Below, one piece after another: positions 31,001 to 33,923 of a DNA stretch of 33,923 nt. The position numbers were made by a program, and so were the translations under genes. Each line of letters starts with the position of its first letter. The stretch's first letter is position 1. The notes under the pieces are model-generated. The model worked only from the letters and a program-made list of their open reading frames with translations. It ran no database searches and had not been told where the DNA came from. Origin of the DNA: Christensenellaceae bacterium (lineage in GTDB: Bacteria; Bacillota; Clostridia; Christensenellales; DTU072); assembly GCA_031288735.1 (NCBI GenBank), contig JAITQU010000118.1, positions 1 to 33,923 of the forward strand, in the 5' to 3' direction.

Positions 31001-32462
31001 TGAATTTAGAGTAACACCGTGGTTTATTGAAGATGATGGGATATTCAAAGAGGAAGGCAACTATTATTCAGAAGAACAAATCATACTCCTTCCATATCAA
31101 AGAAGCGGAATGACAATATCACCAATTATCCAATTAGCCGCTGGTAGTAACGGCATTGCAAATGCTAAGTACACAATTCAATTTAAAAAGGGTGATGGTT
31201 CAATTGGAATCGAAATCTTTGATAACATAACTGGTGGCGGTAGTTACTATAACAGCTACAACAAGTGGAGTTTCGATGAGGTAGTATTCTCCTCTACTGA
31301 GCTTCAATATGCGGTACTGACACTAGGAGGTAAGGGTGGACAACAGGTAAAATGGTGGTTTGCCACAGACACTAATCCTTGGATAAACCAAAATATTCCA
31401 AAGTTTATAGCACAGACGGCAGGGAGTTCATATAGTTTACCAACCTATGTTGAGCAGATGTTTGCTAATGGTAAAAAAAGTGATCGTATTCCTATAACGT
31501 ATAAGAGCATAACAAACAGCGCATCAAGTGATGGTGATTTAATTGGTAATTCCAACGAAGCGGCGGATATGGGAACTCTTACTAATATTTACCAGTCTGG
31601 ACAAACAACAATAAATTTCAGAAATTATATAACTCCAGCTTCACGTGTAACTAAGCTTGGGTCTTATAGCTATAGTCAATCTGATATGGGGTATGTTGAA
31701 TGGGAGTCTAGCGCATCCCGTGCGTATCCTAGCACCTATGGTAATGCTGGTGATAGAATTTACTTTGTATCCTATGCATCGACTAACGTCACTTATAGTG
31801 CAGCAAGCGGGAATCAAAATCAGAATGTTACAGAAATTAACGATACGAAAAAGAGCGTAATCCATAATCCCGATAGTGCATTTGGATATATTCTATTTAG
31901 GCCGAATGCGTCAGAATCTGTACTGAACTATACAAACTTACCAAAAACAGGAGAGCCTCTTGATAGCACCACCCAAATGCTCCCAGCAAATGCTTCTAAG
32001 ATCAATCTTGAATCAAAAATGACATACACTGGAAATGTGGTGAAAACCCAAAACTCTGCAGTTATTATAGAACTAGCAAAAAACACAAAATTCAGTGTTG
32101 CCTTACTACCATTGATATCAGTTACATTCCTCATACCGCAGCACGGATATAACGAAGCTGGTATGTTGGGTGGTATAGTAGGAAATGTAGTAAGCATCGA
32201 AAGGGTCCAAGCTGATTTAATTTATGCTATACCGTGGCAGAATGCTAATGTTTACATGACATCAATTAGAGGTGGTGGATGGTCGTTTAATCCTAGGATA
32301 GGACCTTCTAACTTCGGAGCATTGCAAAATGGTGGTGTTTCAGCTATTGACACCTCAAAGGTAGGGACGAGATACACATTAGTTTGCCAAATGCCACCCT
32401 TCACGGCAAACAATGAACTGTCTACTATTGTTGTTGTGATTGATATTGTCAATCCTAAATAA
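7044..32462 (+). CDS. Giant (8,472-residue) repeat-rich surface lipoprotein
   Basis: This single open frame encodes a protein of roughly 0.9 MDa. I chose ATG 7044 because AAGGAG (7028-7033) precedes it; an in-frame TTG at 7017 lacks support. Residues 1-25 are a textbook lipoprotein signal peptide (TLIA-Cys25), so the N-terminus is membrane-anchored. Order of regions: ~26-4860, a tandem array of hydrophobic beta/alpha units with a ~280-residue period; 1230-1241, an EF-hand-like loop; ~3435-3471, an acidic linker; 4861-4942, a carboxypeptidase-regulatory-like domain; ~4943-6170, mixed modules; ~6170-8472, Ig-like repeats with a [DN]R[TR]I signature. The C-terminus ends VDIVNPK, with no LPXTG, no membrane segment and no recognisable wall-binding domain. 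Only about six cysteines occur beyond the lipobox, as expected for an exported Gram-positive protein. The whole is not a family I recognise. Adhesin, scaffold or lipid-handling roles are all open. Confidence 0.9.
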   Translation: MKTPNVKKVFLFVFAALLLLTLIACSYRDEPIYDPSDDLVENSNLAGNGTVVEEKRISNDVYKSAMAQVSANTSNIFIAPRDPDWYIIDLEIDYKFTDHITKLELDYVLIIKANIHLTDNTQSELFFVLMDRTASSRGESDLIIGVYYFGKTLYVNVGGQRYYTEAINVTEVGSLLAGTLMSAGLDIPALLIALFSGAPLNIPGIEKFATIITLVTQNLYRSTGIRETHTTGSGLDNIDYTIILEIDKLIDLVQLDMISNLLKWETFGLPDLDPLLQSLLGFSLNSLKTRAWPKMSGSTLRFITSKSDKIPATDDAGNIVYTASGEAAYVEGYYLTGLELDLTTMAETKWPDGQYHLNLLVAPFSMGPSDSKLVIRFENTGFGASSKDTVPEAGLLNLQTDIVIGIDSAPNGQFKVKDVLGTMLDLDSLGIAGLGEVPLVFPNTGIKYDFIINLKIHIDPFDYRNTRIQATIYFEDGSSPRRTLVKAYLEADVLYLDLSQIVTADGQIIPNIKITGLNINELLSSILASIDQYINPNYIRPDNAPSNASTPRNAEATGLDINTILNLISSNISKENSLIAINFDNAAINTILHMFLSGGDIGLQGLRLSVDTSDILNSIKILAIVNDDVSARIEIKGIEYFKMPDFNNVEIINTEAKRNSFVDVNNVIENHIYAAQIDGHARLGIAKSNVGIGLDGLMESLLGSAFSNMGINIDVSGNAEFIANYKITASVDIFNMSNTGLSINFYFDDDITKVFLLLYYDAGSDTIYVDLSRIDRLKEKMPALSFLGRLPRLKIEKVGIRAILDGISLLNPSNAEGIGQNPYLQGLLITSPDIFITNIANSLLLGNTANVLYQLAQEEGISEEPTEGGGFDIGKLLALLSLNVDDASKALIVLADKQILTVLLGMLNLGVSAPDVKLAIKLQLLDVGIVGADDGIVNLYFSIYDSEGVDIIYADIALIHRAKIIIADRSPPFFLDGTGFNASDFAEINKFLETMTIGLSLNGNFRMVKQEDKFTVGWINDLIAGILNGIAIEFDLSSFDVNVSYSLSINLALSDILSIVNGNIPTKLLTELSLVVVDNTINRTMIGIYLIDNVIYLELDYFGVNNIAIKDVSLLINQIANLINGLSINGNRELPLPIPANDEEESGQGANGIRAINIILAPERVSILISEIFVGALIQMLLGTELPMALRDLSLIIYFEENLAVDLNVTIEVLEITFAVYDVVLIIKYDANGDGKIDQEDNKGSDGKIDETAGLLPVISLPDKAFHTTDTGGMPSTIKISLQASIFLTANPDYGPSGETLNKILDLTPALSALLNSTGIDLNTYIQFLGINEGRINIYLEASIDINKLVSGDILTGISAWLRITTGENADEKQILNAIYARGDLFLETDVFGIGKLHIKNVSEFFGSLLGGASNSEGALRNLSSEESIQNQLMLSQYVSIMLIPGGLTMDLTRGMLLAVFNALGLDLTQMLDGILELNLHLDLSAVPLDLNLGINADGVIAGIRLFGLNIRLDETFHIPDVNDADYDYVALENLEYLDLTIEGQLDFGIYGSESGTDFDFVVQEIYDALMEAGISGGDTFDLDVLLNIGILLKIVSEKFGGTIHYSINVILNPLNISDLYLAIRLTSEDVYNASDSSAYGNILSMFLIANGNGGLDLYLDGEGLFGGTGLKIEKIRITDLVGFIGGFSGATTLGTSGLPSNAVGDVLLYNAIDIANAHILVSIALNSPTAAAPIVIAVTKGAFEALFGLLGIPLTDFLGEYAPNAKLEIGGEVNFLDLSFDISSPTEKFIKLGLTMKSPKIGIYDKNGSALGMYNAVIADQASYYLINSTDKLNLKLTIGGEFVFDSKDNVTTPDNQIDLTKILQQFLKETDLGAILANAGYVNKRITYDIQISVDAMSAISGGLDGLISGMSALIILTLHHSSIDQADDPTISLYLNGGNLYADLSKINIGKIRIDNVFTVLGLSGNESQTVSALRGSLGNAGIYSAPEILAHLILTLGNDRGIALGLGSDLFQVVLNALAIPGIDVGLLGDFVVDELLNGDLNVDFEIDLANAASISISASNSYELALKINKLLLDFRAYAPSGEMTANFNPMDYYPLAFDSLLIHAEINLDFGWTLEDGTTFVLDDLLSTILPNGIDIGGKKLGISAALAILGTLGSDFRAKISANINLARILDASLPVEQKFIGTDIIIELFCLSSDTPNDILLGVYYIYNTETGGNDLYLDAECFNIQRVKISNVIDFGVNFVNTLLGLFSSPSDDETPLDPASNAYDPNIAAAWINMQLSQQGFLIHIGSAALFTALSTILTTFDVGSYINPLGDVQIDLAMLSPEDVLRLDLRLHAYKEDRIGDPVKYVGVNLALSNSYLVDFNAQNHKPIVPGIERYYSLNEKLPTLSFETKVVFEAKATDHTFDNLNKEPLSSLISNLLQGLAGTTDPVILDYMTRLIIELYFDISDDVEGKFEAEIRVNIELTNIRAMQMQLILRRISGDSADRVLQLNLFQGDIYVDLTPLGGPMFIIIDVMAVLLGEKEWDMGDITPASNLEMPKNAEDDGITYLDLKAEITTDGLFIAAYKATFDTLVTLLGMSGIEIFDQMKLSIYAKGYGDNSFSLGLGVEVGTNEESNLISAGVHIDGLRINFEPFNEQELITPLNTKYIEAYKVNTISASATFEIGFAGYDGDIELSNVYRAITAIEPGLAMVLPKVLDIDSFGDSLIFEISAILNIADLSEIQNGLQVRGKIYLKNDYESGKQPLIDITYYGNPYWSFGNTLYIDATNVGLGKIKIDDFSGVIGFFTSGASELSPPTDNDGFQLGDELNNLSARIDEIEEMIEEAGVATAEQLNTLALCRIMVSLSLENGLLLSIGKDMLFMLLTVLGMDIMKYIDGVVYPAIDIGITPELDLGLRIAINGLLKDELTNKSGGVELYLNLFTSKTRADIKNEIFFATPVGVYSNIEPLISEAERREYVNYNKLPLFTELNISLSVDLDDGRVAAGNSISAIFALLGLDAELQTDISFSGSERLQIDISAELGINMSQLMSLNRESASKAITGRIILSYGIYDRANPNWASEHSMFSQNVIEIYFLNDVVYVKALIMDSEIKVKLSDLEISKLLTDLLNATGPADDGPQNAVSEVSKNMGYLLNLDGNQTGFETFEAVIRLNSQAFSLIITSELLSAVLSALGGVLGSPVSEIPFDTIFDEIVDGASLGVYYGEEDEEGRLKTFSIRFNIFKEQNHYHEVGGINLPAAGYDITLSLLHDSLISVRQSRYDDFYSEIYELSNDEDDAFIDYYNLSISNFNILDFTLSVSVDIVLGWEFKQLILDWSELFALELDETTAFFIQILDDMKGDITLRLATVVSLGSIAELKLDVSAELIDSEGNIGLQLFFLNFTDTSGSDIEGINPSIYVRIPSMDTGFVLTSDTLVEFLGINILALFDTTPSNDDPNAGEVVDDEDDETNPEGPEVIGGGSTDEAWWATLLESIVIVKGQIVVVVSNAIIQTLLNQLFGFPFDEIGRVALSIDFIGNTLRLDLSLDNQLNMDETQYSFGVIAKDMTYEGTTLIERIDGKAIPVEVLNAARRGIVASYSLNYAQTNGVMVISQSDLISFYGILSTLREDNRYVLSTEQVEIRSKDKNRSLIDSYTINYFKFTGLDASFMGAITYFPNSNYVQLVVLNISEIDPASLPVLSANVLSIGILSRAEKISEDWITGSGAFNEYIAEIDDVITPPQGDGLTQIDAYKYFDTVLNQQVAYIIYKVADESTRDDDIFSYATRIQAYEYDLIGEGGIYTLTKHVTTNIRENGKLYATKHDVMVKLIPIGKDMFAVAIINISNMFNVYLAITNLNLSIAREDIILNKFKDRAIADDYFRKFSPLQEFKWDFEVYFELTIDDSLGGLFDLSPLTSSIFNMLNTSENSLLQALSAINIALQPSEEINIVIGIRLAMFIDFSKLENIRLQIELTYNGRSLALITFVGGLTSDRVTSNVVYLDLSGLLNGVSVKLTDIDLGGILKGLLGGLLDGLVPGIRVDENSPSNAESTLANSIDLRDYPIGIPLLLLTASRKEMTLAITGALAYSLIAGIAGMENFYLPDFNNLQVGYAEKELDKTEYIQFDSKQLTTWDSLTGLFVMYSNNNAALVISEVSSSSSKEHLTVEGIDLNGKERTVETVGLPALWPAELDRYGSSLPTQYKNMFISAVYRVLDDGFGRSGYYVMYRRVYVEDYETLKASLESTYLTQSDVIAKDLAGLIFRLTDDTPYEQAFRIGFNYRDGYSHFGVEINSKIDIGADALSKYEDISILARIGISLDLEMRLRTKRADGDKTPEVEALEAILETMIGIPEGGMNLDFQDSTMVFALSFKLYLNLSDLSESTMKIAMSFNDEPFISIYYLAADNTVYLDAEKLGLFRAAINGIDLMSIINAFTSGMFDNGGLDIGSIIEDLIPSNAEGYVEPERAKNASELLAPTDAPLVRILLGNDEIIINPNIGVFESLITGVALPNINDIRLSTNISYGLNNLALRVKLDGLGNNISITVPQDMFRLGIGIRDEDLAVFRTSANEVPASQYGALTGINLNGTTFNELLNGGALPIDIGTLMNTLIDTLKIKDLYIYLDKRSDYWYMRDLRYIINSGGTGPVYPGYAYAENDVRAYLDPVYSYRKGNTGFEVSDSRGISPADVLNELVTGLLGTNLSIAFDIAVGLGFISGAEMPKFVPYFFNNQYKRVRINLGKTLQNRLNIKIEQLTQITTSREEGLFDGSSSADWSTMAATAFMGSHVIKLLLGSALNIKLVKLLEKLLGGTLSGLSDELANLVNALLPALLGMGGDPLPLGGIIDGLTNGIKLAGLWNTLQGLIPSRNTDLNSEELYGYNSLFGKITDNSGNGISGANVTISVNGSDTTTYTTSTDEYGRYVLVNIPVGTHLIDVTKDGYHPLNLPGLPETKKLVTIVMFIKQPAVEANYSLDEISPLVFTNVTITGSVFVPNAANTDLTAAKGSVSIDAINNAGTKVKITADMSDGLFTLIIKDGNYLDGVEHTVDVTASNGSNSFTLTPATIYVYESNTTISPNDFPELNFVRDTTSTGSISGNIKTYEDVGLIPDASYLAFMSGLSEDNSKETWSQFNTGLSTPYDINSLLPGVLTSAQHYKNTKGVTYLEFSDSGLSAYKTFLKSLETKFNTISPMNSSAKYDFNLYKITTVVNGTTHYLEYNEYNSVSRQPFIYEIRRYPGSGKIIVAFKKSELVPVTSDVELWLMRDGHTIMTADAHSGKNWNLDPITNKNPYDPQNFPVYAYKLEENSEDLFYDENGNPVIDTNYDGSLKEDNDRIIKMYTPRDYISNSDGEGNSAFSDGKFTISNLELGVNYSIRIRSKVYVNYDYAETASMSSQLIDTFINSDIVLKKRPSHWTELKEESSSGMLQAVRIRLGADNLDEGINEPSSTDPGYADPDLINGYPFPYSNYQWLSALINEIEAGSTSLGNLFANGTLARTLLQKIMPQLDIDDPNFDFSSTSWYDFKNKATYSPFTNYIEGYAQGAYDKSNNVSYVEIWLDSEFMASIVNMISNIVLPMIGGMETVSDYRVQPIHIIKPQDSFSNEVLQAKGLGYSEIIETMFYKGIFDESKSALIYNYMYETEDDYKLNAISAGNKMPGGFINYVINMLKDGIRDGSLGAIPVPIIDLLVIAGTNWIDTQIDQFSRMFSHVLPLVNGYSWYGERNLDGNILHETAPTTEGGENIVLPDALTGQTLTTNVIGYINDKGILPGGARLLNGSTVATDPQMQDDYSLDNGYMREVEYHDMSVYAKVTVNANVNTMFDRIVLFVNGASYDTTSSGKPENVYDINTGWRANSVELRADLVKFNLDGSPVPEDKAKYDMILRWLKYDATNSYLVLKDYQYETSSDEYEILTKTLKSILYVRDVYGYYDAKYDANGNPEYIDTLGRTLSYNRVERKFYFAGNSVLNPGPVQPISVDFANKTLSENPQRRILEQTLINNLSAKDDHFMELDINNSGIKLKRVQPLNQNSFFTGEQAWWDGDKVITTVLTPPDEVIFHDPYNPADFTAIRGTWADGGVRHNLGSNGEYSVSSVLDILPTRNGANFYDGDSSDSNGVQVSWDMSEVKFVFSDHDVVSYIKGYCANETYGMLNDGTVTKIKATVESSRRTIDPEKPMITLDETGLNPVVSNQNITLTQKLLTFDNYIVTESKLPHLIALGYVDVNAQAGDVIKLDLRTIDPTRFDMGDYLALLPQEFSYVFSDSFINPWTGVYQAFEAQVGNSGESVEVDSRTTTYNRLIFNKLSWSFDGSDLNYSGGTTSLRLDYTIKGFVGGDKLTNTIRIPINVLDRRIVSENVSSTVSYQGAELKIEGGELVFDSTRFSNPLDGAKAFRKLNVSYPNLDQDLSSFEWTIKFVNASELLEFDPQSVYDPLKADQSYNVYYTVEDDFGGLQQIKIVFRVMSRLFSETTVQLEQVANGGYYDEYIPFTNDTFAMPSQVTAYYLNTELGNTSLTSSNYEINLSELDIAYDITYDANDPSIGINEKGVYKDYVAPMNILEADLESSSGYKIIQTLDVVYRVYRRVPVDAKYVILHPYSNNALYAEQTIMFDNGVGITEISYYLSDGRTPIRNQVELTESIFSYKLNTGSYIDNPFIATNNPNPSDDETEVSDLVGYIGMNEIDSNSYYKRVVFIDPSFNDRSMYFFSVMLSDENAKSAIIENVMLEIVVTEVANIVLPADIKVNQYLADGDSTQNGSIWALLEDPRVGVSVYKQNIGTINAKYYKIEEWYYGDVDVNQPKDVCDARQKLSNGLSINGEGLDYIFVKITGANEKWYNWIRVDLDAHLEDLTILGFEEAPNFEYQLDPLNGQLPSSLTAIYRSNSTQSIKLIPVKFIFDEEELFAHDRVSGQIIPISRNVLASGINVTFVNSSSVGVAKIDYYIDHDGNSSTSLTTIDIDGYQIKSFDKFSEVLPIVADVTFTTPISYAGGSVTSKKFNIYYSSVEFYDLENEIVADINAFYTSISKISIVAKIGDPTFGYITKTLNIKVVNEYIEYLNYENDDGTKVKDLRDGVIATNDFIDAINPYASIDNQLMEAIFGIGYRNITIKTNLRTITYGDILLPDLLVNKTFADVIQGIVYESGEKRFGIGITQHLNILNPITGVGKGLKIEARQNFDSKISLDPSLAVSINNKPIGNVYERINFSNINTVSVLFRNGRVLENANVIRWENLDNIRYNYSGGIFTVNAIIGNDVYEEFEQTVPVSIWIKPAVLDYLEVPGGAVSTLLVKDSITNKLTGLHIDPLEGFPMEIYDEANGLPSQLIAHFKGTETNPILVKVSWNPSRTWNVLSLTDPIFSFNANDNSATVVTIYDEYEDENGVIYRTAEQSIELSVTADNRTIQAFQGIYKIDGKANTQNISFEKGIDDSIRGELVLPAFNPYLASYSEDFTSESFHYFKQILISTASGSEIVDLDETNYKIYDARTGYPTNLTDLYTGRTVTIEVSFLMGSGNRYVPKDARVVLVFTLEILNMTYLAGFDLQVIDPYGIDPSYYTTAQGSGETTSNSISTVSLDAGVYTFDVSYDRSDIGNKFVGDNKSGAIDYTGGMSRLYAIIGNTLGGKQRIIIPLRYIDRTISSLFDFDPQTGSDESNGYYTIDENGNETFIFDPFKPYDVSLYPSNATARFTQPLNIDTPVILSYQYGGTVSPIKVSWDDGKTRMTYRGGAGYEVVATVTSSNGSFTQEVVYNVKVLNRTITSDFKEIFIDAGYASGAKKISPYDFINDGDLTSAVVARIIKNDNPDVRLEFVEGEPLLFKLGLTADYISAIESGYAYKDHLSNLDKELAMVFKLDISRSLTYKGADVRFVMTVPGFAMGTGGRQIATTVVFSEEQYIKGIYAYVTNETSSQYGNYLSYLDWLSEEYGIDENNITPDDTVDNLFAFRIQNPYFFIKRKGIPLPDKVKLFVGGMYNEFSTSLKTYEGVDLFWSSAVNNIGNIYYNREKLITSFQIDMDYQSFSFEFRVTPWFIEDDGIFKEEGNYYSEEQIILLPYQRSGMTISPIIQLAAGSNGIANAKYTIQFKKGDGSIGIEIFDNITGGGSYYNSYNKWSFDEVVFSSTELQYAVLTLGGKGGQQVKWWFATDTNPWINQNIPKFIAQTAGSSYSLPTYVEQMFANGKKSDRIPITYKSITNSASSDGDLIGNSNEAADMGTLTNIYQSGQTTINFRNYITPASRVTKLGSYSYSQSDMGYVEWESSASRAYPSTYGNAGDRIYFVSYASTNVTYSAASGNQNQNVTEINDTKKSVIHNPDSAFGYILFRPNASESVLNYTNLPKTGEPLDSTTQMLPANASKINLESKMTYTGNVVKTQNSAVIIELAKNTKFSVALLPLISVTFLIPQHGYNEAGMLGGIVGNVVSIERVQADLIYAIPWQNANVYMTSIRGGGWSFNPRIGPSNFGALQNGGVSAIDTSKVGTRYTLVCQMPPFTANNELSTIVVVIDIVNPK
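7119..21600 (+). repeat. Coded tandem array of ~280-residue beta/alpha units with PSNAE linkers
   Basis: Residues ~26-4853 of the giant lipoprotein are about 14-15 diverged copies of one unit. A unit ends with a '[LIV]Y-x-D-[LA]' strand, a '(K/R)-I-x-[DN]-[IV]' strand and a hydrophobic helix rich in Leu, Gly and Ile. The motif aromatic falls at 154, 495, 768, 953, 1096, 1386 (Phe), 1659, 1944, 2225, 2507, 2772, 3089, 3404, 3983 and 4390. A linker of type PSNAE follows 33-50 residues later at 545, 812, 1700, 2268, 2540, 3126, 4028 and 4436, with ASNSE at 1413. The copies differ strongly in sequence, so the array is old and maintained. The strand-rich, hydrophobic pattern faintly recalls LolA/LppX-type lipid carriers, but I cannot assign a family. 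Confidence 0.8.
10731..10766 (+). other. EF-hand-like calcium loop within the giant lipoprotein
   Basis: Residues 1230-1241 read DANGDGKIDQED, matching the 12-residue EF-hand/dockerin loop, with Asp, Asn, Asp, Gly, Ile and Asp at positions 1, 3, 5, 6, 8 and 9. A shorter partial copy (SDGKIDE) follows within ten residues. It lies between two strands of one array unit, so it looks inserted. Calcium binding is predicted from family knowledge and not shown. Confidence 0.6.
21624..21869 (+). other. Carboxypeptidase-regulatory-like domain in the giant lipoprotein
   Basis: Residues 4861-4942 have the typical pattern of this beta-sandwich: FGKITDNSGNGISGANVTI, then TTSTDEYGRYVLVNIPVGTH and a final TKDGY segment. 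It sits where the hydrophobic array ends and the Ig-rich half begins, so it may act as a rigid spacer. A second, interrupted copy seems to start at GSISGNI (5070) and end at DGKFTISNLELG (5335). Confidence 0.7.
25560..32459 (+). repeat. Coded Ig-like repeats with [DN]R[TR]I signature in the C-terminal half
   Basis: Residues ~6170-8472 of the giant lipoprotein hold diverged Ig-like repeats. A unit typically has a Trp/Tyr-Ser-Gly-Gly strand, an 'IG' strand, then 'V-x-[DN]-R-[TR]-I'. Clear signatures are at 6322 (DRRI), 7366 (DNRTI), 7601 (DRTI) and 7721 (NRTI). The last two are 120 residues apart, and 7366 to 7601 is 235, about twice that. Surface proteins often use such arrays as stalks or binding modules. 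Unit borders are only approximate. Confidence 0.55.
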
Positions 32463-32493
32463 AAAAAGATTGCTTAAACTTTTAAATTGTCAC

Positions 32494-32524
32494 TTTACGG
32501 GAGGACATCTGATCCTCCCGTAAA
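32494..32524. terminator. Perfect 12-bp hairpin after the giant gene
   Basis: TTTACGGGAGGA (32494-32505) and its exact complement TCCTCCCGTAAA (32513-32524) enclose a 7-base loop, 31 bases after the stop codon. The GC-rich stem is the strongest hairpin in the window. There is no T-run after it on either strand, so it is an atypical terminator or a transcript-end stabiliser. Confidence 0.5.
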
Positions 32525-32627
32525 TGCATAAACAATGTGATAAATTTAATAATGAAATTAAATAGCGACATTATACTATTCCTCTTTTAGTAAGACACTA
32601 AAAATAGCAAATTAAAGCATTGAGCAA

Positions 32628-32656
32628 TTGTTGTTTACTTATAAATATGATATAAT
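32628..32656 (+). promoter_or_regulatory. Extended -10 promoter ahead of the transposase remnant
   Basis: TTGTTG (32628-32633) and TATAAT (32651-32656) are 17 bases apart, and the -10 box carries the TGn extension (TGATATAAT). It points into the transposase remnant that begins about 60 bases downstream and may be that element's own promoter. Confidence 0.45.
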
Positions 32657-32715
32657 TATTATATTAATTTAGTAGTTAATTGATAAAAATGATCGTTTTT
32701 AATGAGAACCAAATA

Positions 32716-33923
32716 ATGGAATTAGACAGTGAATATCACAATATAAAAAAAGTTGATTCTTCTATAAGAGAGTGCAAGCTCTCTATTATCGATCCAAATG
32801 GCTGTTACTCGATAATGTCATCGAAGTAACGGGATTTGCGAAAGCAAGCATTGCGCATTGGACTACTGTTACAGACAAGGTGGGTTAGACAATACGGTCT
32901 CATTATGCTACTAATCACCGACACTTATTGAGAAGAAGAGACCTGTTTGAACGAACTAATGAGAGATGCTACAGAATGATAATTCGTAAGAATAGCAGAA
33001 ATACAGCAAGCATTCGAGGAAATGTCTGGAGTCAAATACAAATCATCAAGCTTCTATAAGTTGCTAAAACGTCATGATTGGCTAAAGTGATGCCTATAGG
33101 AAAACATCCTAAAAAGGCAAGCGAGGAGGCCTCAAAAAAATTAAAACAAAAAAAAGAAGAAAAAAAGCAGGTACGCCTCTTTTTTGGAAGCTGAAAAAAA
33201 AGAAGCCCTTATATCTTGTAAAAAGCGAATTTTGACAAATTTTATATTGCGTTGACGAATATGAAAAAAAAGAAAAAAGTTATCCACATTCCAGAAGCGG
33301 TTGACAAAAAAATAACAGAAAATATCGCACCAGTAGAGACCTTCAAGCCAAAAAAGATAGTGCTTTAGCAAAGAAAAAACCGAAAGAAAGGAAAGCACAC
33401 GGGCGAAAAGTTCGACTTTTTTTCAAGATGAGGCTAGTTTTGGTCGTATATCTGTGTTAAGTAGTTGGTGTAAAAAGGGACATAGACCCGCCGTTTGCAA
33501 GAGCGAATACAAAATTCTGAGATGTTTTTGCCGCTATAGAAGCTTGCGAGAGCTTTTATCTAGAGCATAATGGACAAAAGCAGTCAGCGAAAAAACAAGA
33601 ACGGGAAGTTTGGAATAATCGAAAGGCGCAAAATGCCAAGATGAATGAATTTAAAAAAACTCAGTGAACGATACAAAAACGATCATATTGTATTAGTTTG
33701 TGATAATGCATGGTGGCACAAAGAAAATATACTAAAATTTCTAGATGTGTAGTAGTATATATTCGCTACAACGACAGAAATGAACCCAATAGAACAGTAT
33801 GGATAGAAATTCGAAAAGATTAGCTAACCGTTCCATCCTGGCATCGAAACGTTGCTAGCAGAATTACGCAAAGTAATTGATGGCATTCCAGAGATGTATT
33901 TGCATCCATTACTCAACGCAATT
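32716..33923 (+). pseudogene. Decayed IS630-like transposase, cut by the window edge
   Basis: Pieces of one transposase are readable on the + strand in shifting frames. The helix-turn-helix part appears at 32790-32912 (LLLDNVIEVTGFAKASIAHW, then a shift into YRQGGLDNTV). A lysine-rich linker follows. The catalytic part begins FQDEASFGRISVLSSWCKKG at 33421, continues after a shift as DVFAAIEACESFYLEH, then HIVLVCDNAWWHK and finally MNPIEQ near 33780. The presumed DDE residues are still encoded at 33427, 33702 and 33792. At least five frameshifts or stops break the frame, so no active enzyme can be made. The motif order matches IS630-type transposases (Tc1/mariner-like). I cannot place the inverted repeats, and the right end lies outside the window. 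Confidence 0.8.

Noticed and set aside
282-32462. Use of an alternative code (TGA as Trp) because no intact gene ends in TGA
   Set aside because: Trp is written TGG throughout and no in-frame TGA occurs in about 9,500 codons, which would be very unlikely in a TGA-Trp organism.
32585-32603. TTTTAGT/ACTAAAA inverted repeat as a terminator
   Set aside because: The seven-pair stem is nearly all A-T and has no T-run after it; it is common by chance in such AT-rich DNA.
33141-33398. Minus-strand open frame of 85 residues, rich in Phe
   Set aside because: It is the complement of lysine-rich A-tracts in the transposase remnant and has no ribosome binding site or family resemblance.

Overview
The window is AT-rich bacterial DNA. 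AAGGAG-type ribosome binding sites, a TTG start, lipobox signal peptides, Big_2-type domains and compact same-strand genes all suggest a low-GC Gram-positive bacterium (Bacillota, Clostridia-like), perhaps uncultured and host-associated. That placement is inference. The five intact genes end in TAA or TAG, have no in-frame TGA and use TGG for Trp, so the ordinary bacterial code applies. All five are on the + strand.

Layout: (1) Positions 1-3326 hold a good sigma-A-like promoter and a ~1,014-residue lipoprotein with two Big_2-like domains and a transglutaminase-like domain with an intact Cys-His-Asp triad. A similar module lies on each side of the catalytic domain. (2) Positions 3448-6505 hold a tight three-gene operon: a DUF4380/mutarotase-like protein, an atypical ROK kinase without the usual zinc motif, and a PIG-L/LmbE-type deacetylase. 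It looks like a small cytoplasmic sugar or amino-sugar pathway. (3) Positions 6506-7043 are a 538-base gap with a near-consensus promoter and a long leader. (4) Positions 7044-32462 are one uninterrupted gene for an 8,472-residue lipoprotein of roughly 0.9 MDa, three quarters of the window. (5) From about 32.5 kb on there is a perfect hairpin, a promoter-like site and a heavily decayed IS630-like transposase that runs off the right edge.

The giant lipoprotein is the outstanding feature. Its first ~4,860 residues are a tandem array. Each unit ends in a hydrophobic '[LIV]Y-x-D-[LA]' strand, a Lys/Arg-Ile strand and a hydrophobic helix, usually followed 33-50 residues after the Tyr by a Pro-Ser-Asn-Ala-Glu-like linker. 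The Tyr motif recurs at about 154, 495, 768, 953, 1096, 1386 (Phe), 1659, 1944, 2225, 2507, 2772, 3089, 3404, 3983 and 4390, a base period near 280 residues. A carboxypeptidase-regulatory-like domain (4861-4942) marks the junction to a second half of mixed modules and then Ig-like repeats with a '[DN]-R-[TR]-I' signature. I recognise no named family for the N-terminal array. The regular alternation of hydrophobic strands and helices allows a hypothesis of tandem hydrophobic-groove (lipid-carrier-like) domains, untested here.

The transglutaminase lipoprotein and the giant lipoprotein could act together at the cell surface. Nothing in the sequence proves that they interact or that the sugar operon serves them.
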